In this document: positions 50,098 through 58,333 of the stretch, one piece after another
Numbering within the stretch: position 1 is the stretch's first letter
Layout: every line of letters begins with the position of its first letter
From: CF-46 sp963760735
Lineage (GTDB): Bacteria > Chloroflexota > Limnocylindria > Limnocylindrales > CSP1-4
Assembly (NCBI GenBank): GCA_963760735.1
Contig: CAVXEB010000001.1
Coordinates: 124,001-188,000 of the forward strand
DNA: 64,000 bases
Reading direction: 5' to 3'
Translations under genes and position numbers: made by a program
The notes under the pieces: model-generated
The model's database searches: none
Told to the model about the DNA's origin: nothing
What the model saw: only the letters and a program-made list of their open reading frames with translations

Positions 50098-51519
50098 ATG
50101 ACGGCGCCGCGGGACCCGAACGACCCGGCGATCGTCCGCGCGCCGTGGGGCCCCGAGGTCGACGGGCGGCGGCTGCTCGCCGAGTCGGTCGGGTTCGGAC
50201 GGGCGCTGCGCGCCGCCGGCCTCGCCACGGACCTGGGCGCCGCCGTCGACTTCGCCCGGGCGCTCGCGCTCGTCGACATCGGCGAGCGGGACACGGTTCG
50301 GGCGGCGGGCCAGGCGGTCTTTGTCCGGCGCCGCGACGATCGGGAGGTCTACGACAAGGTCTTCGCCCGGTGGTGGCGCCGCCGGGGCCGGAAGCGTCCG
50401 CCCGCCGACGGTCCGGCGGTCGCCTCGGACGACCCGGATGCCGCCGAGGCAGAGGACGGGGTCGACTCGCCGGCCGGCGACGAGGGCTCGATCGGCGACG
50501 AATCGAACCGGATCGACGGGATCCCGATGCCGATCTCCTCGGACGAGGACGACGACAGCGAGATCGACGGCGTGATCGCCGCGCCGACCGCCTGGTCCTC
50601 GAGCGAGCTCCTGCGGCATCGCGACTTCGATCGGATGACCGCGGCGGAGCTGCGCGACGCCGAGCGTCTCGTCGATCTCCTCGAACCCCGACTCGAGCTT
50701 CGCCGGACGCGTCGCTACGAGCTCCACCACCACGGCCGGCTGCTCGCGCCGCGGACGATGCTCCGGCGGAACCTCGCGACGGGTGGCCAGTTCACCGAGT
50801 GGGTCTGGCGACGCCCGACGAAGCGCCCTCGCCAGATCGTCGTGCTCTGCGACATCTCGGGTTCGATGGAGCGCCATTCACGACTCCTCCTCCGGTTCGT
50901 CCAGGCGCTGTCGGCGGCATCGACGGTCAAGACCGAGTCGTTCGTGTTCGGGACCCGGCTGACGCGCGTCACGCGGCTGCTCCGTGACCGGGATCGCGAT
51001 CGGGCCCTCGCGCGCGTTGCGGATTCGGTCAATGACTGGGCCGGCGGCACTCGGATCGGCGAGTCGTTCCGGGACTTCAACCTCCACTGGGCCCGGCGGA
51101 CGCTCCGGACGAGCGGCATCGTGATCGTTGTCTCGGACGGCTGGGATCGCGGGGACCCCGCACTCGTGGCGACCGAGACGGCCCGGCTCCGGCGCAACTG
51201 CCACCGGCTCGTCTGGCTGAACCCGCTCGCCGGGACGCCTGGCTACGAGCCGCTCGCCGGCGGGATGCGGGCGGCGCTGCCCTACATCGACGACTTCGTG
51301 CCCGCCGGGACCGTCGCCAGCCTCGAGCGGCTCGGCGAGATCCTCGCCGGCATCCGCACGAACGACGTCCGCCGTGGCGGCGAGGCCGCCGCATCCGCCG
51401 ACGCCGGGGACCGCGTATCCAGTCAGGCCATCCGGTCGGTCGCCCCGCCCGCTCCGCTGGAGCTGCAGGGCGACCCCGACGCCGCGCGACCGTTGACCCC
51501 CGGAGGTTCGACCACATGA
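50098..51519 (+). CDS. coxE: VWA-domain protein, CoxE-like
   Basis: 473 aa. The N-terminal helical part (about 15-100) carries GFGRALRAAGLATDLGAAVD, typical of CoxE. It is followed by a long acidic stretch (about 115-160), then a von Willebrand A domain (about 235-435) with MIDAS residues DISGSM and VVSDGWDRGD. It probably acts with the AAA+ protein upstream during metal-centre assembly. The ATG lies 25 bases after the coxD stop; its stop overlaps the next ATG by 4 bases. The C-terminal 45 residues are poorly conserved in appearance. Confidence 0.92.
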   Translation: MTAPRDPNDPAIVRAPWGPEVDGRRLLAESVGFGRALRAAGLATDLGAAVDFARALALVDIGERDTVRAAGQAVFVRRRDDREVYDKVFARWWRRRGRKRPPADGPAVASDDPDAAEAEDGVDSPAGDEGSIGDESNRIDGIPMPISSDEDDDSEIDGVIAAPTAWSSSELLRHRDFDRMTAAELRDAERLVDLLEPRLELRRTRRYELHHHGRLLAPRTMLRRNLATGGQFTEWVWRRPTKRPRQIVVLCDISGSMERHSRLLLRFVQALSAASTVKTESFVFGTRLTRVTRLLRDRDRDRALARVADSVNDWAGGTRIGESFRDFNLHWARRTLRTSGIVIVVSDGWDRGDPALVATETARLRRNCHRLVWLNPLAGTPGYEPLAGGMRAALPYIDDFVPAGTVASLERLGEILAGIRTNDVRRGGEAAASADAGDRVSSQAIRSVAPPAPLELQGDPDAARPLTPGGSTT

Positions 51520-52628
51520 AGGAGCTGCTCGAGACGCTGGACGGCTGGACCGCGGACGGCGTGGGGATCGGTCGAGCGGTCGTCGTCCGGACGTTCGGCA
51601 GCGCGCCGCGACCGGAGGGCGCCGTCCTGATCCGCGCCGACGACGGACGGATCGCAGGCTCCGTCAGCGGCGGCTGCGTCGAGGGCGCTGCGGCGGGCGA
51701 GATCGAGCGGGCGCGGACCGACGGGCACAGCCGGGTCATCCGGTACGGCATCAGCGACGAGGAGGCATGGGACGTCGGACTGGCCTGCGGCGGGACGATC
51801 GATGTCCTGATCGAGCCGGCGGTGCCGAGCGTGACGATCGCCGGCGCCCGCGACCGCGGCCGAGCGGTGGCGACGGTCCTCCCCGCCGACGCGCCACCGG
51901 CGGCATTCGGGCGGTCCGAGCCGGGGGAGGGGAGTACCCCGGAACCCCCGATCGTGGTGCGCAGCGACGGCACGCTGGACGGCTCGCTGGGGTTCGCCGC
52001 CGACGACGATGCGCTGCGCGCGGCGGCCGCCGACGCCCTCCTCCGCGGGACCTCCCGGACGGTCGCGGTCGGCGATCGCCAGGTCTTCATCGAGGCCTTC
52101 CCGGTCAAGCCCCGGCTCGTGATCGTCGGAGCGGTGGAGGTGGCCCGGTCGCTGGCGATCTTCGCGAAGGAGCTCGGCTACGAGGTCGTCGTGGTCGACG
52201 GCCGGGCGTCGTTCGCGACCCCCGAGCGGTTCCCGCCGGATCGCGTCGACCGGCTCGTCGTCGGCTGGCCGGACGAGGTCGCCGACGAGATCGGTCTGGG
52301 GCCCGCCGACGCGGTCGCGGTCCTGACCCACGACGTGAAGTTCGACGAGCCCGCGATCGTCGAGGCGCTCCGCCGCGGCTGTCGCTACGTCGGGGCGGTC
52401 GGGTCGAAGAAGACGCAGGGCGATCGGCGAGAACGGCTGCGCGAGGCCGGCGTCAGCGACGACGAGCTCGCCCGTCTGCGCGGCCCCGTGGGGCTGGATC
52501 TCGGTGGCCGGAACCCGTCGGAGACGGCCCTCGCGATCATCGCCGAGGTGGTCGCCGAGCGGTATGGCGGCAGCGGGACACCGCTGGTCGACAAGGCACG
52601 GGCGGTCGAGGCGGCCGCGGTCGGGTGA
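51516..52628 (+). CDS. XdhC/CoxF-family maturation factor
   Basis: 370-aa cytosolic protein that binds and sulfurates molybdenum cofactor before insertion into xanthine-dehydrogenase-type enzymes. The N-terminal XdhC/CoxI domain shows TFGSAPRPEGAVLI and the hallmark SGGCVEGA. The C-terminal Rossmann domain (from about residue 195, RLVIVGAVEVARSLAIFAKE) contains YVGAVGSKKTQGDRRERL and a final LGGRNPSETALAIIAE. It is ATGA-coupled to coxE and 10 bases upstream of mocA. It could correspond to either CoxF or CoxI. Confidence 0.9.
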   Translation: MKELLETLDGWTADGVGIGRAVVVRTFGSAPRPEGAVLIRADDGRIAGSVSGGCVEGAAAGEIERARTDGHSRVIRYGISDEEAWDVGLACGGTIDVLIEPAVPSVTIAGARDRGRAVATVLPADAPPAAFGRSEPGEGSTPEPPIVVRSDGTLDGSLGFAADDDALRAAAADALLRGTSRTVAVGDRQVFIEAFPVKPRLVIVGAVEVARSLAIFAKELGYEVVVVDGRASFATPERFPPDRVDRLVVGWPDEVADEIGLGPADAVAVLTHDVKFDEPAIVEALRRGCRYVGAVGSKKTQGDRRERLREAGVSDDELARLRGPVGLDLGGRNPSETALAIIAEVVAERYGGSGTPLVDKARAVEAAAVG

Positions 52629-52638
52629 TCGCGGTCCC

Positions 52639-53247
52639 ATGAGAGTCGGCGGGGTGGTGCTCGGGGCGGGTGCCGGGTCGCGCTTCGGCGGCGGCAAGCT
52701 GCTGGCCGAGCTCGAGGGCCGGCCGATCGTTCGTCACGTCGTCGACGCGGCCGTGGCGGCCGGTCTCGATCCGATCGTGATCGTCGTTCCGCCGGACGGC
52801 TCGTTGGCCGCGGCCGACCTCGCGCCGGCAAGGCTGGTCACGAACCCGAACCCACCGGAGGGCCTGTCGAGCTCGGTCCGGCTCGGCCTGCGAGCCCTCG
52901 ACGACGACGGCACGCTCGACGCCGCCGTGATCCTCCCGGGCGACCAGCCGCGTGTCCGGCCCCAGGTCATCCGCGCCGTCGTCTCTGCGGCCGAGGCGGA
53001 CCCGGACGCGTCGTTCGTCGTGCCGCGCTACGCGGTGGACGCCGCCCCGAACCCGATCCTCGCGCGCCGCCCGATCTGGCGGCTGGCCGACGAGCTCGCC
53101 GGCGACCGCGGCTTCGGGCCGGTCCTCGCCGCCCATCCGGAGCTGGTCCGGCACGTGGAGGTCGACGGCGACAACCCCGACGTCGACACGCGTGCCGACC
53201 TCGATCGGCTCGTCGACTCCGTCGAGCCCCCGTCCGGCGTATCGTGA
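52639..53247 (+). CDS. mocA: molybdenum cofactor cytidylyltransferase (MocA/MobA-like)
   Basis: 202-aa nucleotidyltransferase converting Mo-molybdopterin to the cytosine dinucleotide form used by CO dehydrogenases. The N-terminal loop GAGAGSRFGGGKLL binds CTP; LPGDQPRVRP gives the metal-binding Asp; the C terminus VDGDNPDVDTRADLDRL is typical of MocA. Position directly after the XdhC-like gene supports the MocA rather than MobA assignment. Confidence 0.88.
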   Translation: MRVGGVVLGAGAGSRFGGGKLLAELEGRPIVRHVVDAAVAAGLDPIVIVVPPDGSLAAADLAPARLVTNPNPPEGLSSSVRLGLRALDDDGTLDAAVILPGDQPRVRPQVIRAVVSAAEADPDASFVVPRYAVDAAPNPILARRPIWRLADELAGDRGFGPVLAAHPELVRHVEVDGDNPDVDTRADLDRLVDSVEPPSGVS

Positions 53248-53251
53248 GTCG

Positions 53252-54100
53252 ATGACCACCGCCACCGCCGCCGAGCTCGAGGAGGCCTGGGCTGGGCGTG
53301 TCCGGGCCAATCGCGAGCAGGTCGACCAGATCCGCGAGCTGCCCGATCGCGACTTCTACGCTCCCGTCTCATCGCTGTTCGTCGCGGACCCACGGCGGAC
53401 CGACGAAGTCGCCCTTGGCGCGCTCCTGACCCTGGCCGATCCCGGGGATCGCTGGCTCGACATCGGCGCCGGTGCTGGCCGCTACGCCCTGCCGCTGGCG
53501 ATCCGCGTCCGCGAGGTAATCGCCGTCGAGCCGTCGGCGTCGATGCGGAACGCGCTCCGGACCGGCAAGGAGGAGCACGGGCTCGCGAACCTGCGAATCG
53601 TCGCGGGGGCATGGCCCGAGGCGCTCGAGACCCTCGGCGAGCCACCGGTTGCGGACGTCTCGTTCGTCGCCCATGTCGGCTACGACATCGAGGCGATCGG
53701 CCCGTTCATCGACGCGATGGAGCGGGCGGCCGGAAAGCGCTGTGTCGCGATGCTGACCGACCGCAGCCCCGCGTCGGTCGCCGATCCGTTCTGGCCGATC
53801 GTCCACGGCATGGACCGAATCCCGCTGCCGGCCCTGCCCGAGCTGATGGAGCTGCTCCGCGCCCGCGGTCGAACGGTGGAGCTCGAGCGCGCGGAGCGCG
53901 CGCCGCGCACGTTCGACTCGTTCGACGGCCTGGCGACGTTCATCCGCCGTCAGCTCTGGATCACCGACGACGGCGAGAAGGAGCAACGATTTCGCGAGGC
54001 CCTGGCGGTGATGGCTCGCGAGCGCGACGACGACGGCTGGACCCTCGCGAGCCCGCCGGTCGGCGAGATCGGGATCATCACGTGGGAGCCGGGCGAGTGA
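53252..54100 (+). CDS. class-I SAM-dependent methyltransferase
   Basis: 282 aa. The SAM-binding motif I is WLDIGAGAGRYALPLA (about residues 68-83), the acidic residue after strand 2 is in VIAVEPSASM, and the strand-4 motif is DVSFVAHVGYD. The substrate is unknown. The last 60 residues are rich in acidic and basic residues and do not resemble a known substrate domain. TATCGT (53240-53245) overlaps the mocA stop and lies 6 bases before the ATG, so it may have its own leaderless promoter in spite of the close spacing. Confidence 0.82.
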   Translation: MTTATAAELEEAWAGRVRANREQVDQIRELPDRDFYAPVSSLFVADPRRTDEVALGALLTLADPGDRWLDIGAGAGRYALPLAIRVREVIAVEPSASMRNALRTGKEEHGLANLRIVAGAWPEALETLGEPPVADVSFVAHVGYDIEAIGPFIDAMERAAGKRCVAMLTDRSPASVADPFWPIVHGMDRIPLPALPELMELLRARGRTVELERAERAPRTFDSFDGLATFIRRQLWITDDGEKEQRFREALAVMARERDDDGWTLASPPVGEIGIITWEPGE

Positions 54101-54125
54101 TCGCGACCCCGCGCCTTGCCGGCGG

Positions 54126-54584
54126 TCAGCCCCGCGACGCGTAGGCGATGCGCCGGAACGGCCACGAGTCCTCGAGCCACTGCTTGACGACGCCGTAGAG
54201 GACCCGATCGAGATCGGCGTCCGCCTCGCGGACCCAGGAGCGGACGGCCGCGTCGTGATCGGGGTCCTCGCTCGGATAGATGTAGACGCAGCCGATCACG
54301 GCGTCGTCGGTCGGCGCGAGAACCGTGTAGGTGAAACCGGTCCGGTCCGAGAAGTCGGATGCGTGGCGCTCGAGGTCCCGGCGGTTCTCGGCAAGGGTCA
54401 TCGGAACCGGCCAGCCCCATCCTTCGAAGCCCGGCGTCGCCAGGATGTGGTCGACGCTCGATGTCCACGCGGCGTAGTCGGAGTCGTTGTGCTCCGGACC
54501 CAATGGGCGGAGGCAGAACCGCGCCTGGTCGAGGCCCGTCGGCGGGTCGAAGGCCGGAGGGACGAAGTCGGACATGCCAGCCAT
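54126..54584 (-). CDS. GNAT-family N-acetyltransferase-like protein
   Basis: 152 aa. The N-terminal strand QARFCLRPLGPEHNDSDYAAW, a central GFTYTVLAPTDDAVIGCVYIYPSEDPD and a late helix resemble the GNAT fold. The acetyl-CoA loop (Q/RxxGxG/A) is not obvious, so catalytic activity is less certain; such proteins are common as small-molecule acetyltransferases. The start is ATG 54584, or 54575; neither has a clear ribosome-binding site. It converges with the methyltransferase gene, 25 bases between stops. Confidence 0.65.
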   Translation of the reverse strand: MAGMSDFVPPAFDPPTGLDQARFCLRPLGPEHNDSDYAAWTSSVDHILATPGFEGWGWPVPMTLAENRRDLERHASDFSDRTGFTYTVLAPTDDAVIGCVYIYPSEDPDHDAAVRSWVREADADLDRVLYGVVKQWLEDSWPFRRIAYASRG

Positions 54585-54651
54585 GCTCGCACGCCGCGGA
54601 GCGAACGTCGGCCCGTGGCGATAGGCTCCCATCAAACGGAGACCGCATCGA

Positions 54652-55116
54652 GTGACGACGCCCGGAAGCGGAACGAAGCCGATCAGCACCCTGGTCTGCG
54701 CCAACTGCGGGAAGAAGAACCGGATCGCACCGAGCGAGCGGGGTGCGCCGCACTGCGGCAACTGCGGCAAGCCGCTGGCGTGGGTCGTGGACGCGAACGA
54801 GTCGACGTTCGAGCTCGAGACACGCGCGCAGCCGACGGTCGTGGTCGACCTCTGGGCGCCGTGGTGCGGCCCCTGCCGCTTCGTCTCGCCGATCCTCGAT
54901 GAGCTGGCGCACCAGTACCCCGGCCGGCTGAAGGTCGTGAAGGTCAACGTCGACGAGAACCAGGGTCTTGCGCGCCGGTTCGACGCGTCGAGCATCCCGA
55001 CGATCGTGGTCCTCCGCGACGGGGCCGTCGTGAACAGGGTCGTCGGCGCGCTGCCCAAGCCACAGCTCGAGGCACAGATCGCCCACCACCTCAAGCCGCC
55101 GAGGCACGCGGCCTGA
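54652..55116 (+). CDS. trxC: thioredoxin 2 with N-terminal zinc ribbon
   Basis: 154-aa cytosolic disulfide reductase. Two CxxC pairs (CANC and CGNC, about residues 16-38) form the zinc finger typical of TrxC; the thioredoxin domain follows with active site WAPWCGPC and the cis-Pro in SSIPTIVV. It reduces oxidised proteins, and the zinc ribbon can act as a redox sensor in E. coli. GTG start with CGGAGA upstream; TAGGCT at about 54623-54628 could be the -10 box. Confidence 0.92.
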   Translation: MTTPGSGTKPISTLVCANCGKKNRIAPSERGAPHCGNCGKPLAWVVDANESTFELETRAQPTVVVDLWAPWCGPCRFVSPILDELAHQYPGRLKVVKVNVDENQGLARRFDASSIPTIVVLRDGAVVNRVVGALPKPQLEAQIAHHLKPPRHAA

Positions 55117-55135
55117 ACAGGCGGACGGGGGAACG

Positions 55136-55639
55136 TCAGTCCGATCCCGGTTCGCCAATTCGGTCGGGAGCGACGGTCCGCGGGCGGATCAGGATCGCGA
55201 CAAGGGTCACGACGATCGCGGGGACAATCAGGAGCACCACGGCCGCCTCCGGCAGGCTGTAGGCATAGACGATCGGATCGGCGGTTCGCGGGGCACACTC
55301 CGTGCATGGCGCCCCGCCGGGCAGCGGCATGAGGGCGGTCGCCCACCAGAACGCAGCCACGAGCATGGTGGCGATCACCGAGGCTCGCACGATCCATCTG
55401 GCTCCGAGCCACGCAGCAACGACGCCGCCAACGATCGCGACCGTGCTACCGAACACGACGAGATCGACCCCGACGGCGGTCCATGGCAGCCGGCCGGCCC
55501 AGTAGCCGTCGACCAGGCTCAGGCTCGGATCGGCTGCGACCTCCGTCGCGGCCAGACCGACCAGGATCGCGACACCGAGACCGACGGCGGCGACGCCCCC
55601 GACTGCCAGCTTCCAAGCGATGTCGCGAGTCCGGTCCAT
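55136..55639 (-). CDS. four-helix membrane protein, function unknown
   Basis: 167 aa. Helices at about 8-30, 48-70, 78-100 and 125-150. The loop before the last helix holds a CTEC pair (PGGAPCTECAPRTADP), perhaps a disulfide or metal site on the outside. I recognise no family. ATG 55639 (MDRTRD) is chosen as the first plausible start before helix 1. It converges with trxC, 19 bases between stops. Confidence 0.6.
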   Translation of the reverse strand: MDRTRDIAWKLAVGGVAAVGLGVAILVGLAATEVAADPSLSLVDGYWAGRLPWTAVGVDLVVFGSTVAIVGGVVAAWLGARWIVRASVIATMLVAAFWWATALMPLPGGAPCTECAPRTADPIVYAYSLPEAAVVLLIVPAIVVTLVAILIRPRTVAPDRIGEPGSD

Positions 55640-55738
55640 CGAGCCAGCCTGCGCGCGGCGCGGATCAGCCGCAAGACCCAACTGCGGGGCGAGGATCCAG
55701 CGCTACCGCGGACGTTGACTTCGGGGTAGGCTGATTGC

Positions 55739-55900
55739 ATGCTCAACGACTCTTCGGAACGCCCCGCGGACGCGAATGTCGAAGCCGCGGCCGATTCGCC
55801 ACCGGCCGATCGTCGCGAGCCGGCGCTGATCCTGCTGGCGGCCGACGAGGACGCCGTGTGCGTTGACGACGCCTGCCTCCCCGGAGACGCCCCGCGGTGA
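55739..55900 (+). CDS. small protein (53 aa) with CVDDAC motif, coupled to DsbA-like gene
   Basis: MLNDSSERPADANVEAAADS and onward: an acidic, mostly disordered N terminus, a short hydrophobic strand PALILLAADED, and a CVDDAC motif (Cys41, Cys46) near the end. The stop codon overlaps the GTG of the DsbA-family gene (GTGA), and its codon use is normal, so it is probably a real gene. A redox or metal-binding partner or substrate of the downstream oxidoreductase is plausible. TAGGCT (55727-55732) lies 6 bases before the ATG, indicating a leaderless mRNA for both genes. Confidence 0.6.
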   Translation: MLNDSSERPADANVEAAADSPPADRREPALILLAADEDAVCVDDACLPGDAPR

Positions 55901-56565
55901 AGGTCGAGATCTGGTCGGATGTCGTCTGCCCATGGTGCTACATCGGCAAGCGTCGGTTCGAGCGGGCGCTCGCCGAGTTCGACCGCGCCGACGAGGTCGA
56001 GGTCCGCTGGCGGAGCTTCCAGCTGAACCCGGACCAGCCGCGCGGCGCCCGCACGACGCACGACGAGTACCTCGCGGCAAAGCTGGGTGCCAGCGTCGAC
56101 CAGGTCCGCAACCTCAACGCCCGCGTCGTCGACCTCGCGGCTGCTGAGGGCCTCGACTACCACTTCGAGACCTACCAGGTGATCAACACGTTCGACGCCC
56201 ACCGCGTCGCGCATCTCGCGCGGGCTCGGGGCTTCGACGACGAGGTCCAGGAGCGCTTCCTGCGGGCGCAGCTCGTCGAGGGCGAGGTGCTCGACGATCC
56301 CGACACGCTCGCCCGGCTCGGCGGGGAGATCGGTGTCGATCCGGCCGATGTCCGCCAGGTCCTGGCGACCGACGGCTACGCCGACGAGGTCCGCCACGAC
56401 CTCGCCGAGGCTCGCGCCCTCGGCATCAACGGCGTGCCGTTCTTCGTCCTCGACCGCCGCTATGGCGTGTCCGGGGCGCAGCCGGCCGAGTTCTTCCTCG
56501 AGGCTCTTCAGGCGGCCCAGGCCGAGGCCGACCCGCACGGCGCAGAGGCACCCACCGCGTCCTGA
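55897..56565 (+). CDS. DsbA-family (FrnE-like) dithiol oxidoreductase
   Basis: 222-aa thioredoxin-fold protein with a helical insert. Active site VVCPWCYIGKRRFE near residues 9-22 (CPWC), helical domain about 60-150, and cis-Pro region GINGVPFFVLDRRYGVSGAQ near 175-194. There is no signal peptide, so it is cytosolic like FrnE of Deinococcus, which takes part in disulfide handling or polyketide biosynthesis. GTG overlaps the stop of the 53-aa gene. Confidence 0.9.
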   Translation: MKVEIWSDVVCPWCYIGKRRFERALAEFDRADEVEVRWRSFQLNPDQPRGARTTHDEYLAAKLGASVDQVRNLNARVVDLAAAEGLDYHFETYQVINTFDAHRVAHLARARGFDDEVQERFLRAQLVEGEVLDDPDTLARLGGEIGVDPADVRQVLATDGYADEVRHDLAEARALGINGVPFFVLDRRYGVSGAQPAEFFLEALQAAQAEADPHGAEAPTAS

Positions 56566-56703
56566 CGGCCCTCACGCGACCCACGTGGGCACACGCGGCT
56601 GCCAGTGGCGATTCGGGAGGCGACGACGCGGTGCTGAATGAGACATTGACACCGCAGGTGGCGCGGCGAACAGTCAGGACCGACAACCCAGCCGAGGAGA
56701 CCC

Positions 56704-57525
56704 GTGCAGGCCGACGAGCATGACCTGTTCTACGACCGGGACAGCCTCGGCACCGAGATCTACGACGCTTGGGCGGAGCTCCTGATCTCGGGCTCACCGA
56801 TCGAGGGCGATGCCGAGTTCTACGTGGAACAGGCTCGCCGGTGGGGTGGCCCGGTGCTCGACGTCGGCTGCGGCACCGGACGCATCGCCATCGCTCTGGC
56901 CGAGCAGGAAGTCGACGTTGTCGGGCTCGACCTGTCCGCGCCGATGCTCCGGATCGCGGAACGAAAGCGTGCGAGGCTCACGGCAGAGGTTGCTCGTCGC
57001 CTCACCTTCGTCCTGGGCGACATGACCGACTTCTCACTCGATCAGACATTTCCGCTGATCGTCACGCCCTCTCGGTCGTTCCAGTTCATGCTGACGCCCA
57101 CGGCACAGCGCGCGGCGCTCGCGTCCATGCGTCGGCACCTTCGTCCTGATGGCGCGCTGGTCCTCGATCTGTTCGACCCGCGCCTCGATTGGTGCGTGCC
57201 AGGGCCGGATCCGAACGAACCGAGTCGGCAGGCGACCATCCGCAATCCCGTGACCGGCCTCGACGTGCGGGTCGAGGTCACCGAGCGCACGCCCGATCCG
57301 ATGCGTCAGGTCATCGACGAGGTCTGGCGCCACACCGAGTTGGACGAGTCAGGGCGCGAAGTCCGAACGACGACCGAGCGTTTGGTCCTCCGCTGGACCC
57401 TGCGATCTGAGCTCCGTCACCTGGCCGAGCTGGAGGGATTTGAGGTCGACGCTGAATACAGCGACTTCCGAGGAGGAAGCCCGGCTTACGGCCGCGAGCA
57501 GGTATGGATTCTCCGCCCAGCCTGA
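56704..57525 (+). CDS. class-I SAM-dependent methyltransferase (Methyltransf_25 type)
   Basis: 273 aa. An N-terminal segment DLFYDRDSLGTEIYDAWAEL, motif I VLDVGCGTGRIAIALAEQEV (about residues 58-77), then VVGLDLSAPMLRIAERKR, strand-4 TFPLIVTPSRSFQFMLT and DGALVLDLFDPRLDW. The C-terminal beta segment (about 175-260) with VTERTPDPMRQVIDEVWR is typical of this subgroup. GTG start with GAGGAG about 7 bases upstream. Substrate unknown. Confidence 0.87.
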   Translation: MQADEHDLFYDRDSLGTEIYDAWAELLISGSPIEGDAEFYVEQARRWGGPVLDVGCGTGRIAIALAEQEVDVVGLDLSAPMLRIAERKRARLTAEVARRLTFVLGDMTDFSLDQTFPLIVTPSRSFQFMLTPTAQRAALASMRRHLRPDGALVLDLFDPRLDWCVPGPDPNEPSRQATIRNPVTGLDVRVEVTERTPDPMRQVIDEVWRHTELDESGREVRTTTERLVLRWTLRSELRHLAELEGFEVDAEYSDFRGGSPAYGREQVWILRPA

Positions 57526-57637
57526 CGGTCGCCGGTCTGAACGGTATCGCCGAGGCCGGGCTTCGGCGCGCGGTCGAGACGAGCGATCGGGCGCCGGTAG
57601 AGGTTGAGTGCGACTAGCCGAGCGGCGGACAAGCCGG

Positions 57638-58201
57638 CTATCTCGCCACGCGGTAGCGGAGGTAGACGACCCTCGAGCTGTAGGTGCGGGTCTCGACGAG
57701 CTCGAGATCCACCCGGCGCTCGCGCCGCGGGAAGTACGGAATGCCACCGCCGACCAGCACCGGGTGGACCATGGCCCGGTACTCGTCGATCAGACCCAAC
57801 GCCGCCGCCTCGTGGGCGAGCGTCGCGCCGCCGATCGCGATGTCGCCGTCCCCAGGCTCGGCCCGCAACCGCTCGATCTCCTCCGCGACGCCGCCGGAGG
57901 CCAGGCGGGCATTGCCCTGGACCGCCGACAGGGTGGTGGAGAACACAACCTTCGGCAACGGCTTCCAGAGCGCGGCCCACTCGAGCTCGGCATCGCCGAG
58001 CGCGGGATCCTCGTCGGCGGTCTCCCAGTACAACATCGTCTCGTACAGCCGGCGTCCCATGAGGTGGACACCGACGTCCCGGATCTCGTCGATCCAGAAG
58101 CGGAAGACTTCGGGGTCGGGCGTCGTCCAGTCGAACCCGCCATCCGGCCCGACGATGTAGCCGTCGAGTGACATGCCCATCGAATAGGTGACGCTGCGCA
58201 T
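57638..58201 (-). CDS. RibD C-terminal-domain / dihydrofolate reductase-like protein
   Basis: 187-aa NADPH-binding reductase-like protein. SMGMSLDGYIVGPDGGFDW at the start, LMGRRLYETMLYW, VVFSTTL, and GDIAIGGATLAHEAAALGLI with HPVLVGGGIPYFP match the RibD_C fold. The actual substrate (pteridine, pyrimidine or other) is unknown. ATG 58201 has GAGGAGGAC 7 bases upstream. It is divergent from the ArsR-SRPBCC gene and so may share its operator at 58303-58322. Confidence 0.85.
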   Translation of the reverse strand: MRSVTYSMGMSLDGYIVGPDGGFDWTTPDPEVFRFWIDEIRDVGVHLMGRRLYETMLYWETADEDPALGDAELEWAALWKPLPKVVFSTTLSAVQGNARLASGGVAEEIERLRAEPGDGDIAIGGATLAHEAAALGLIDEYRAMVHPVLVGGGIPYFPRRERRVDLELVETRTYSSRVVYLRYRVAR

Positions 58202-58297
58202 CCGAAGTCCTCCTCGGTAACGGGTACGACCATACGACCGCCGGACGCCGCAGGACTCATCGGCGGCTCGCCTTGACGCAAGGGTGGGCGCCACATC

Positions 58298-58327
58298 TTG
58301 ACATGTGACCTGCTAGTCACATATTGT
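58298..58327 (+). promoter_or_regulatory. promoter with embedded palindromic operator
   Basis: TTGACA (58298-58303) and TATTGT (58322-58327) are good -35 and -10 boxes, 18 bases apart. The spacer is filled by the palindrome ATGTGAC-ctgcta-GTCACAT (58303-58322). Transcription would begin near the GTG at 58334. A dimeric repressor bound here would exclude RNA polymerase; the ArsR protein encoded just downstream is the likely one. Confidence 0.75.
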
Positions 58328-58333
58328 CCGGCC

